This document shows, in pieces, positions 35,790 to 45,717 of a DNA stretch of 64,000 nucleotides. Origin of the DNA: Verticillium longisporum (Eukaryota > Ascomycota > Sordariomycetes > Glomerellales > Plectosphaerellaceae); NCBI GenBank assembly GCA_019188255.1, contig JAETXT010000005.1:4836001-4900000 (forward strand), read 5' to 3'. The notes beneath the pieces are model-generated. The model saw nothing but the letters and a program-made list of their open reading frames with translations. It made no database searches and was not told the origin of the DNA. Both the position numbers and the translations under genes were made by a program. Numbering within the stretch: position 1 is the stretch's first letter; each line of letters opens with the position of its first letter.

Positions 35790-37031
35790 CTATTTCCCAA
35801 CAACAAGAGGCTTCTTCTCGGCAGCCTTCTTCATCTTGAAGTCCTCCACCCAGGCGGCGGCCTTGGCCTTGGGCACGACAAAGACCTTGAAGACGTCATC
35901 GACAATCTCGACGCCGCCCGAGGCCAGGACCTTGAGCAGCGGCATCTTCTTCCCCCACTTCATCAGGCCGCCGGCGACCGTCTCGACGTAGCACTCGGTG
36001 GCGTCGACGGTGTAGTCGCCGGCGCGGTCCCAGGGCAGCGGGAAGATGTAGCGCAGGTGGTCGGCCAGCACGTCGGCCTCGCCAAAGGCCTTGACAAAGT
36101 CCGACTCGAGGTCGGTCGGGTACAGCAGCACGACGGGCACGACGAGGCTGCTGCGCGGGCCCTCCTCGTCCGGCACGAGCCGGACGCGGGCGTCCTCCAT
36201 CTCGGGCGGCTGCGGCGTCGCGCGCGTGCGGATCCCCCGCGCCGCGAGCGCCGCCCGCAGCACGGCGGCCCTGCGCCGTGCCGCGTCGGCCCTCGCCTCG
36301 TCGGCCTTCTTCTTGGCGTCCCGCTTCTCGGCCGCCGCCACAATGTCCCCGGCGACGGCGCGCAGGGCCTTGTTCTCCGGGTCGACGGCGAGGCCGTGGG
36401 CGCAGGCGTCGTCGGCCTCGTCGATGCGGCCGACGGCCAGCAGGGCCCTGCTCGAGCGGTACAGCGCCTTGACATTGCGCGGGTTCAGGCGCAGCGCGAG
36501 CCCGCAGTCGAGCCAGCAGGCGCGGTGGTTGCGCAGCTCGAGCTCGCACGCGCCGCGGTTGACGTAGAGGGCCTCGAGGCAGGCGCGCAGGGCGGCGACG
36601 TCCTCGGGCGCGTCGTCGACCTCGGTCTCGACCTCGTGCCCGTCGCCCGTCACCTCGCGCTCGGTCCGCCGCGTCGTCTCGCCGCGCCGCCGCGCCTGCT
36701 CGCCCGGCAGCAGCACGTCGATGCCCTGGGTGTAAAAGGCGCGGGGGTCGGCCCCGCGGCGCGCGAGGACGCACTCGTAGCCCTGGCCCTTGAAGTTGGT
36801 GCCGTCCTCGAGCGGCGTGCCCTCAAAAGCGTGCGCCTGCAGCGCCCCCTCCGACTCCTTGTCCTCGTCGAGCTCGCTCATGAAGAGCGGCGACGTCTGC
36901 AGGTCGGCGTACACCTCGTCCACCGTGCGACGGACGGCCGGCGCGGGACCCGTTGTGCCCTCGGGCTGGGGCGCTGCCTCGCGCTGTGCGAGCATCGACT
37001 CCAGCTGAGCCGTGATGTCGTCGACCTTCAT
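35790..37031 (-). CDS. cns1: Hsp70/Hsp90 co-chaperone CNS1 (TTC4 family)
   Basis: TPR co-chaperone binding the C-termini of Hsp90 and Hsp70. Yeast Cns1 is essential. Single exon. The first ATG in frame is at 37031 (MKVDDITAQLESML), giving 413 aa; the frame is open upstream but without an ATG. A TPR region at about residues 135-240 includes ALYVNRGACELELRNHRACW, CGLALRLNPRNVKALYRSSR and ALLAVGRIDEADDACAHGLA. It is followed by a charged, Ala/Arg-rich helix (AAAEKRDAKKKADEARADAA) and the C-terminal Cns1/TTC4 wheel domain: VVPVVLLYPTDLESDFVKAF, HLRYIFPLPWD, YTVDATECYVETVAGGLMKW and VLASGGVEIVDDVFKVFVVP. Codon use is extremely GC-rich (runs of GCC/GCG), yet the frame is intact. Confidence 0.9.
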   Translation of the reverse strand: MKVDDITAQLESMLAQREAAPQPEGTTGPAPAVRRTVDEVYADLQTSPLFMSELDEDKESEGALQAHAFEGTPLEDGTNFKGQGYECVLARRGADPRAFYTQGIDVLLPGEQARRRGETTRRTEREVTGDGHEVETEVDDAPEDVAALRACLEALYVNRGACELELRNHRACWLDCGLALRLNPRNVKALYRSSRALLAVGRIDEADDACAHGLAVDPENKALRAVAGDIVAAAEKRDAKKKADEARADAARRRAAVLRAALAARGIRTRATPQPPEMEDARVRLVPDEEGPRSSLVVPVVLLYPTDLESDFVKAFGEADVLADHLRYIFPLPWDRAGDYTVDATECYVETVAGGLMKWGKKMPLLKVLASGGVEIVDDVFKVFVVPKAKAAAWVEDFKMKKAAEKKPLVVGK

Positions 37032-37813
37032 CGCGGGGCGCGTTGCTGCCGTGTCTTGTGTGTGGTGTTCTCTTGAATCGAGGTGCTCCAAGATGTTGTG
37101 CCTCTCGGGCCGTCGTCTGCTTTATGTAGATTGACGATGCACTGGGACTCTGAATCAGTGACAGTGACTTCTTTTGACGGTGAAATCTGTCATCAGTGTT
37201 TCTCTTCGTGATGGAGCTTGACTTGGTGTGAGGTTGAAAATTTTAGGTGACCTCCCCACGACTCCAAACGTGTGCCGTGTTTTGGTGGGGAAGCTTATTG
37301 GGCAACTGCAGTCTAAGGTACATGACGATGGAATCCGTTCGAAGATCCAAACGATCAACAGTGGCCATCACCCGAAGCATGCAGTAGTGAGAAATATTTT
37401 GCACATCTTTTTCTTCTAAACCACTAATCAAGTTTGCTTGCGAACCAACGCAATACATCGCTGGCTATGATGAAAAACAAGAACAAACCCAAACGCGGCG
37501 CCCCAAAGCAAGACCCCAACGCAATACAACGCGAGCCTTTTCCCAATCCAGTACGCCAGACAAAAATCATCGCTGCCCATCGTGCCCAGGGATATCTCCC
37601 GTCTAGATATATGCATCGAATCGTGGAAAATGTTCAGACGGTAAAATCATCCCGAGTCCGTGATGGCGGCGAAATGCAAAAACGCCATGCTCGCTGACAA
37701 ACAACCACTCGCACTCACCTACTATTCTTTCCTTCCTGCCTCCACACCATCTTCTTGTTCAAGGCCTCTCTGTGCCTTCACTTCTTCATGGTTCCATGCA
37801 TGCAGACAACCTC
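37032..37813. other. Intergenic between CNS1 and the second MFS gene
   Basis: About 780 bp holding the CNS1 promoter (minus strand) and the MFS 3' flank. No gene is supported; the open frames here are shorter than 90 codons with no domain. Confidence 0.5.
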
Positions 37814-39536
37814 TCACATGCGCTCGTCGTCGACCTCATTCACGACAATCGTGGGCTGCTTGGGCACGTTGGCCCGGCCAGCCTCCTCGGCGCAGTCGTC
37901 GCACCTCTGGCGAGGGACAGCGAAACACTGCGCAGCACCAATGACGGCGACGACGGCGCTGCCGTACCATGCGAGGCCCGAGCAGTTGATCTTGGTGCCG
38001 TACGTGTACAGCAGGCCGGCAATGGGAGGCGCAATCATGCGGCACCCGGCACTGGCGCTGGCCGCCATGCCGTTGAGCTTGCCGAGAGCCTTGGGCGATG
38101 GCGCCGCCTCCTTGATGAGGATGAGGAGGAGCGGGTAGAGGATGATCGACAGCACGTTGCGCACCGCGAGGCAGAAATAAATGGCGGGGTAGACCATGGC
38201 CTCGGGCACGAGCAGCAGGTTCGGTACGAGGACGTAGGCGATGGGGTGGAGCACCGTCACCGCAATGAACAGCTTGTACACACCGAATTTCTGGGCAGCG
38301 AGGGGGAAAATGACGGCCTGCACCAAGAGCGCAATGACACCGTTGACACCCATGATCATGCCGACGGCCCTGGTCGTCATGCCGAGACCGCCAGCGCCGA
38401 GGCTACCGGCGACGGACGAGGCCGCCGCAGAGAAGAGGCTCATGCTGCCGCTGTCGGCCCGGTCGTCCTCGAAGAAGATGGGCATCAAGTGGTCGTAGGT
38501 CATCGAGTGGTAGGTGAAGATGCACAGCGCCACGACGAGCGTCATGATGCGCTTGGTGAAAATGTCGTACGACGGCTCCTCCTTCTTCTCGTCGAGCTGG
38601 GCCCAGTCGGCGGCCCTCAGGCTGCAGCTGCGGCCCCGGACGCTGCCGTACGTGTCGTCGCGCAGGTCGACGGCGGGCCTCTTCATGGCGTCAGTCGTGG
38701 CGAGCAGCGGCGTCTCCTCGGACACAAAGGTGCTCGGGGCCATCGACGAGGCCGACTGCATGTCAGGGTGGGTCTCCTGGAGGAGGAACCAGCCGAGCAC
38801 AATGCTGACGAAGAGAAGCGCGGCACAGACGAGGTTGGGCAGCAGGTAGGGGAAGTTGTAGAAGAGACTGCCGACAGGGAAGGCCTCGGGCCACGATTTG
38901 TGAGGGTCGGCCATGGTGCCACCAATAAAGGGGCCCAGGATGGTGCCGATGGACCAGACAAAGGGCATGACGGAGTAGGCGCGGGCTGCGAAATTAGTTC
39001 CATGTTCGTGTCAAAAGGGGCACACCAGATCAACTCACGCTCATGTTCAGGCTTCTTGACCATTTCACCGACCATGGTCTGGATGACGCCAATGTTGCCG
39101 TTGAGGAGACCGCCGAGGGCCTGTCCGATGAGGGCGAGCCAGATGTTCGAGGCAAAGCCGACCATGACCAAGCTGGACATGGTGCCGATGCAGCCGATGA
39201 GGAGAACAGGCTTGCGGCCAATCTTGTCAGAGAGGCCGCCCCAGTACATGCCCATCAGGGCCTCCGCCAGGGAGAAGGCCGAGATGAGCAGGCCCGCGTA
39301 GAAGGATGCATCTTCCTCGTTTCCTACCTCGTACCTCTTGACGAGCTCCCAGGCGTAGGGAAAGATGGAGGTGAGGGCAATGGGTTCCGCGAGTCGGACA
39401 ATAGCTGTCAAAGTCATTAGCCTCTCGTGGCCGAGGAATGTTTGTGTCTTGGACGTGTGGACTCACCGAGGAGGAAGAGCTGGACAGTGGGGAAGGCGTC
39501 TGGGTCGCGAGAGTAACTCTGCTTGGTTAGAGACAT
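37814..39536 (-). CDS. MFS transporter, DHA1 / zinc-induced-facilitator-like type
   Basis: Twelve-TM major facilitator transporter. Exons are 39467-39536, 39039-39404 and 37814-38985, giving 535 aa. The introns (62 and 53 nt) keep frame and restore family sequence: TVQLFLLAIVRLAEPIALTS and KKPEHEPRAYSVMPFVWSIG. Motif A is MYWGGLSDKIGRKPVLLIG. Motif C-like residues occur at FVWSIGTILGPFIGGTMADP. A central cytosolic loop of about 90 residues (SASSMAPSTFVSEETPLL...) separates the two halves. The overall pattern resembles plant ZIF1/ZIFL and yeast Ycr023c, fungal MFS proteins of unsettled substrate. The last residues are cytosolic and acidic. Substrate and membrane are not determinable from sequence. 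Confidence 0.88.
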
Positions 39537-39588
39537 GGCTTCTCGACTTGGTAAAAGTCTTACGACGCTGACGCAAGGCAACTCTGAT

Positions 39589-39608
39589 ACACACACACAC
39601 ACACACAC
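39589..39608. repeat. (AC)n microsatellite
   Basis: About ten AC dinucleotides, 50 bp upstream of the MFS start codon, so in its likely 5' UTR or core promoter. Confidence 0.9.
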
Positions 39609-41054
39609 TTTCTCTGAGCACTTGGCGGGAAAGTCCGACCTCGTTCTCGTCAAGATCAGGTCAAGTCACAAAGACGTTGACGTGAACCAGGACAAGCGGT
39701 AGCAGAGAAGACAAAGTGCAGGCGGCGAGGGTAGGGTGTGTGGTGGTGGTGGTGGTGAGACGAGGAGAGATGCTTGTGTCTGTAGGAGGCTTCTTCTTCT
39801 CTTCGCGGTCGAGGAGAGCAAAGACGAGGGTATTCTTATACAGGCGTCAGGGTCTCAGGAAGGAGGAGTAGAAGCAGCCGGAAGCGGATGTACTCTTTCG
39901 AAGAGAGGATTCGTCGATGAGGAGAGGAATGGGAGGAAGAAATGAGCAACGTGCTGAGAGCAGGAGTGCGAAGGGGTAAATATTTGGTCGAGGAGAGACG
40001 TGGAGACGGCCATGGCCATGGTCGCGTGGTGGGCGGCAACAGGGTTGGGTGCCGCAGCCTGGCGCTGGTGGGTGCGTCAAGGGTTCCATTGTCAAGGTTC
40101 CTCGTGTCTCGACCCTCAAGGCCCCCCCGAGGCCGCGTCGATAACGGCTCGCCTTACTGCAAGCGTTCGAGCTTGTACGGAGCGAGAGGCCGTGGGAACG
40201 GGGAATGCATGACGTCGGGGCGCTAGCATGTCTGGCCGTTGGAAAGAACCATCCATGCTGCTTGGCAGTCGCAACGCTGGGAACGGGCGTGTGGAAGGAA
40301 CCACCCCGGTGAGACACAGAGAAAAAGATGGTTGAGCAGGAGCGGCTCCGAAGGTCTGTACGGTAGTGTGCAGCATGCACGCCAGGAAGGAATGATGGGA
40401 GGGGCCTGTGGCGTGGCGGTTCGTGGGTCACCGCCGCTACCGCTATCGTCCATGGGAAGGGGGACGAGGGAGAGAAAGACCAACAAGACCCAGGAATGTG
40501 GGGCGGCGATCGTCGTCCGCACTTGCTGAACCGAACAGACCGCACCAGATTCGTCGCAACAGCAACAGCTCGACCAATCATCTTCTCCGAAGCACCGCAA
40601 GTGCCATCCGAAGACGCAGGGATCCGACTTTCCAGGCACAGACAGTGGGCAGAAAGCAAGCAGGTCATTCAGCCATTACCACGTACAGGCAGCCACCACA
40701 GCCGACAAGCGGAGCAAATGCAGAAAGAGACCAGGGTCATTCAGGCGCACGGGCCAAGGAGCATGCGGCGCCAGCTCTAGCGTATGCTTGCATCGAGGTG
40801 GCCCACGAGCGAGTGGGTGTGAGGTGAGACAGCCAGCCGCCTCTTCGCTCTCGCATTGGTATCGTTTTTTTCTCTCCTCATCTTCAGTGATTCCCCTCCC
40901 TCCTCCCTCCCCCCCTCACCTTCACACCATCAGTGCTGGAACAACGCACATGCCAGCATGTGCGCAGGCTCAAAACGGTCTGTCTTGGTCTCGCTTGGCC
41001 AGTACCGGATCGACAGACAGGTCGACACTGGATTCGACCGTTTTCTGTCATCAT

Positions 41055-41090
41055 CTACCTACCTACCTACCTAGGTACCTAGGTAGGTAA
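41055..41090. repeat. Palindromic ACCT/AGGT tract
   Basis: A run of CTAC repeats flows into GGTACC-type and then TAGG repeats, forming a self-complementary stretch. It is one of several such tracts in this window. Confidence 0.85.
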
Positions 41091-43901
41091 GCAAGACAGG
41101 GTCCACCTAACGCTTCTGTCCCACCCTGAGGTGCGCAATGTCTGGCCTCGCCGTTGCCGTCGAACGAGACGACTTGGCGTTCCTCATCACATATGTAACG
41201 CCTTGACTGGGATGACGCCAGCATGAACAAACACCACAACAGCAGTGCAGGGTACCGGCCTCGGCCTCATCTCGTTCAACTCCGCCAGATGCACTAATGC
41301 CGACTGCGGAGGGGCCGTCAACTCAGTAGTCCTCCTTACCCATGCACCGGCCGGCAGGCAGGCATAGCACGGCGGGACGGGTAATCGAGGAAGCTGGGTC
41401 TCAGGACGAGGGGCACGAGGGCGAGAACGAGGCGGCGCGAGGTCTGGTGGCCTTGGACACGGACAAATACCGGACATCCTCGAGAGCAACATGACACGGC
41501 ACACCGCCTGACCATCCGCCATTGAGTGTCGCCTCTGCTGATCTCTCGCCGCCGCCGCCGCCTGCTATTGCACACAAGACTAATTTTCCTTCTTTTTGCC
41601 TCTGATCATCGAGAGCACAAGCAGATCTTTGAGAATGGCGACGCACGGTGAAATGCCGTCGACCTACATCAACACCCTGAACCGACCAACATATGAAGAC
41701 AACAACAGTAAACAGGTCGTCTCACAACATGAGTAGGCCAGCCAATGACCCAGGCTGGCAATGCAGGCGGACCGTGGTCTAGTCTAGACCTTGATGCTTC
41801 TCCACAAGGAGCAGCAATGTCGGATCGTCCGAGCGCCTTAGCTCCATGATTCGCCGCGTTGAGTTGCCGCAAATTCGATGGTGGAGTAAACCACGAGCAC
41901 AATCCTTGGTGTCATTCTTGTATCCGAGTCTCCACGCAAACAAGCTAGCGAACCAACCCGGGTTGTTTTCCTACACAAATTTCTCCAGCCGCCGGCCTGG
42001 GCCCCTCATCCACCGAGCATCCTAGTACGATTCGGTGGCGGCCAGCGGAATAAAAGTCTGGTAATCTGACTGGCATAGACTGCACGGCGTCGGGCGACTC
42101 CCTCGCACCGCCATACGCACAAGTGTCGGCCCATCATGCAGCCGTGCCATCTGTCTCCAGCGCACCTGACAGGCCCAGCGTGAACAGGCAATGCGCAACA
42201 TGCAAGGCGGTGTGGTCCGTCAGTATGATGCGGTGAACGAACGGTCGTCTCGGTGTGAAACACAATATCCCCATGACAGATTTCGCCTGGATCGGGTGGA
42301 AGGTGGGAAATCAGAGCTTCTACCCTGGTCAGACTTGTCGCCTGCTGGAGCACTGGCCATCATCAGCAGCGACATGATCCACGTCTGTCTTGGCTCAACC
42401 TCAATACGATCAAACAGGATATGACCCGCTGCCGACGTCGGGCGTCATTGCACCGCCGTAACTTCCGTCTGCTACGACCCGACGGAATCTTCCACAATAT
42501 TCGCGGCCCTTCGTGTGATCGCCGACACGACTTCTTTCTATGTGCGGCTGGGAAGAAGGTGATTGTGCACATCTTATCTATCGCCTACATTATCTTAAAC
42601 CTTCGGCATTCTATACCCCCGATGAAGGACTTTGGCCCTGCATGTGCATGCGCAGGGCCGTGTGACAGTCTTCTCTGTCAACCAACCGAAGGGGCAACAC
42701 TTCCAGCAGCGCCATCAAGATTGACCCGGGCTGACGAGACGGCGAGACGGAGCGCACAAGCTAGCCGGAGGCGCTTGTCCTGCAATGCACTGCCTGACAT
42801 GCAACACCACCATCTCCTTCTCCTCTTTTCCCTGTGGCGGGGGAGGGGAGAACAAGGATATCGCCTCGCTTTGGTGCATAACGCTGTTTACCCCCTATCC
42901 GCCCTTGGCCGATTTCGCCCGTCACACGGCCCGAAGAGCCAACATGTGACGGGCAGCTCTGGTCCACCACTCCTCCTGCCGTGATACATCCTACCTCCCA
43001 TCCCTGGTGGACATGGAACGAAACTCTCAACCGCATTTCGAGCCTGCCATCGCCGCCTTCTCTCACGACTGTCGTTGACATCCCACCCCCGTCTTCGACT
43101 GTCGTTCAATCCAGTTCCAGAGCCCCGCATTCCCCATGCGCAACCGCCACCGGGCCCCAGGCCCCTGGGCCGGTTGCAGGGTTCAGACCGTGACTTGCGC
43201 TAGTTCCCGTGCGCGTGGCCCCCCAAAAGTGGGAGTGGGTGGGGGGCACTTTGGGTTGCTTTGGGTTCGTTTTGGGGCGTCTCCAAATCACGACATCACG
43301 ACTTCAGATCACTGATCCAACCACGAGTGGCGGTATCCAGGCGGCTCTGCTTAAGCTTTGCGGGACTATCGGGGCCCGACGATGTCTCATCTGGGAAAGT
43401 CCTCGTCGTGGCCCCCGGTTTCGTGAGCACGCAATGCGGCTACAATCACTGACCAGAATTGTTATTCCAACGTCAGATCTGATTACGTGTACATGCTACG
43501 TCTGAGACATGTCAACAGCGTATCCCTCTTCTTTCTAGCTTACGACCATGGAAAGTTGCAATCCTTTTGCAAAATGAAATCAGTGCGGGGCCCCGGGGGT
43601 ATCCAACACCAGTTCATAGGTGGTTCCGTTCCTGTCATGTCCTTGTCAGAAGCCGAGTGCACGACATGGGATGGCGATAGCGCCATCGTGATCGAATAGG
43701 ATCTATCGGAGTCGGAATTGCCAGCACACTGAACCTCCCCACCTTGCCATGTCTGTGGTTCGGTGCCTATAGCGTGCTCGGTGTGTACGACCAACGACGG
43801 TCCCGTAGGCATGTGATTATCAGCTGCTACGCAACAAACGGACCATATCTGTGGCGACTGCTCTCGATCTGTTCCCATCCTCGCAACTTCATTTCTATAC
43901 G

Positions 43902-43983
43902 TCTATATTTCAGGTGACCATCCACACCGAGCCAATGGAAGTTCTATGTTTTAGGTGACCACCCACACCGAGCCAATGGAACT
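43902..43983. repeat. Tandem 41-bp duplication containing CCAAT
   Basis: Two adjacent copies (43902-43942 and 43943-43983) differ at four positions. Each carries AGGTGACCA and CACACCGAGCCAATGGAA, hence a CCAAT core. It lies 100 bp beyond the stop of the phosphatase gene. Confidence 0.9.
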
Positions 43984-44082
43984 TCCACGAGCGGCACCGG
44001 CTTGTCAGCACGTCGCATCAAAGCTGCAACACCTCCTGCACGTCAGACCCTCAACAGCGTCTGGTACCGAAGATGACGAGTT

Positions 44083-45048
44083 TCAGACAGAGTAGTCCAT
44101 GCGGTGCTCGCCCATGGCGGCCCAGAACTCCTCGACAAGCTCCCTCTGTCCGCTCGGCGCACCCCGCACGGCCAGATACAGCCTGCCATCGAGCTCGGGC
44201 TCCCAGTTGCCCGGGTTGCCGCTGGCCATAATGCCGCCCGCCTCGGTCAGGAGGCACCAGCCGGCGCACACGTCCCAGGCCCAGCAGCCGCCCTCCCAGT
44301 AGACGTCGGTCTGGCCGGCAGCGACGTGCGCCAGCTGCAGGGCGGCGCTGCCGACGCTGCGCAGCGAGTGGGCCATGGCGCCGCCGTCCTCGCGGCTCGC
44401 GGCCAGGTTGCGGAAGGTGGCGACCTTGGCCTCAAAGTTGGGCCCATCGCGAGTCGATCCCCACTCGACGGCGACAAGGGCGCTGCCGAGACCGGTCAGG
44501 GGCTGGGGGTTGCGCGAGAGGGGCAGGCGCTGCGGCTGGCTGTCGGGCCCGCCGCGGCGGAGGAAGGCGCCCTGGCCGCGGATGGCCGTGAAGAGCTGGT
44601 CGAGAAAGGGGTTATAGATGACGCCAATCTCAGGCACGCGATCGACGGCCAGTCCGAGGGAGATGCAGGCGGCGGGGAACGAGTGGACAAAGTTGGTGGT
44701 GCCATCGAGGGGGTCAACGATGAAGGTGGGCTCGGGGCCGACGCGGGTGCCGGGCTTGTAGGTCTCCTCGCCCATAAAGGTCACGGAGGGGTAGGCCTCG
44801 CGGAGGCGGGTGGAGACCATCTTCTCGACGGCCTGGTCGGCCTCGGTGACGATATCGACGGCTCCAAGGGGTCGGAGCTGTTAGCGGGGGCACGTCGTCG
44901 TCGGCGGGGTCGAGGAGGGGCGGGGCGTACAGTTGAGTTTTGTGCCCTGGTCGATGTCGGAGGGGTTGGCGGCCAGGATCATCTTGCCAGCCTCGTAGGC
45001 GATGGCGACGAGAGCATCGTGGATTTCTAGGAGGTTGAGGTCGGCCAT
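44083..45048 (-). CDS. Inositol-monophosphatase-family phosphatase
   Basis: Mg2+-dependent, Li+-sensitive-type phosphatase fold (IMPase/FBPase superfamily). Likely inositol-1-phosphatase; the fungal quinate-cluster protein QutG belongs to the same family. Exons are 44931-45048 and 44083-44861, giving 298 aa, with a 69-nt intron. The acceptor is GGAG at 44862-44863; an AG only two bases after the CTAAC branch point is skipped. This choice restores KLNSVDIVTEADQAVEKMVS. Metal-binding motifs are FMGEET, VDPLDGTTNFVHSFP and the second signature WEGGCWAWDVCAGW, where Cys replaces the usual Ala. Length is normal. The start ATG at 45048 is the only good one. It is divergent from the CAS1-like gene (669 bp apart). 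Confidence 0.92.
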
Positions 45049-45717
45049 GATGAAGATTGCGGTGGCGGTGGTGCGAGTCAATCAATGGGTATAGTTGCTA
45101 GAAGGAATGGTTGGGGAGGAGAGCTGTGTACCAAGAAAAGCCCGAGAGGCCAATTGACACTTGACGATGGGACGAAAGGCGGGGACTAGCGTGCTGTGCT
45201 GCGTGGCCGTCCGTGTCAGTCCATGTCTGACGAATTCGTCGTTTGCCTGGCGGCTGTCCTTTCCCCCCTGAATCCACATCACGTGGCATCAACTGGTCCG
45301 TGCGGCATCCTTATCGCGCTGCATCGCCTCTTCAGATGTTCGAAATGGAAATGATCTATTCAGGGGAGTGGTTGCCTCCATTCCTTCGAAGCGGAGTTGA
45401 TTGTTCTCGCTCCTATTGTTCATCGTCTTTTGCCCTTCGTCCCTCGTTCTGCAGCGTCATCTTTTGCTCCTCTGGAATTTTCATCCACTTCATCGCGAAG
45501 TGACGACCGCTGACTTTTAACTGTCTTTGCCAATTGGAGACGCGCCGAGCCCTCCCGCCACTCTTTTCGACCAGTCAGGCTCCCAACGATCTGCAGCATC
45601 ATCGGTACCTCTGTTGCGACGGGCACATCGACCCGACCCCAAGTCGCTCGGCGCGCTTGGCCCTTTCGTCTTGTGCGACTCGATCGCGCCTGCGCCCCCA
45701 GACCACCAGCCGCCAAG
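45049..45717. promoter_or_regulatory. Divergent promoter of the IMPase and CAS1-like genes
   Basis: 669 bp between two outward-facing start codons. The plus-strand leader near 45410-45540 is pyrimidine-rich. No specific site is called. Confidence 0.45.

Larger units (their letters stand above)
39537..44082. other. 4.5-kb gene-free interval
   Basis: Between the MFS start and the phosphatase stop. It holds an (AC)n run at 39589-39608, a TGG repeat at about 39739-39757, a palindromic ACCT/AGGT tract at about 41055-41090 and the tandem 41-bp duplication at 43902-43983. No open frame carries a recognisable domain or splices into one. The longest candidates at 39.8-40.7 kb on minus and 42.4-43.0 kb on plus are low-complexity. 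Confidence 0.5.

Noticed and set aside
35763..37076. 437-codon plus-strand open frame
   Set aside because: Antisense of CNS1. High GC removes stops in every frame; the minus strand carries the TPR and wheel domains.
37032..37091. CNS1 start 20 codons further upstream
   Set aside because: The codon at that position is TTG; the ATG at 37031 begins family-like sequence.
37772..39301. 509-codon plus-strand open frame
   Set aside because: It is the antisense of the MFS transporter; the minus strand has the transporter motifs and two clean introns.
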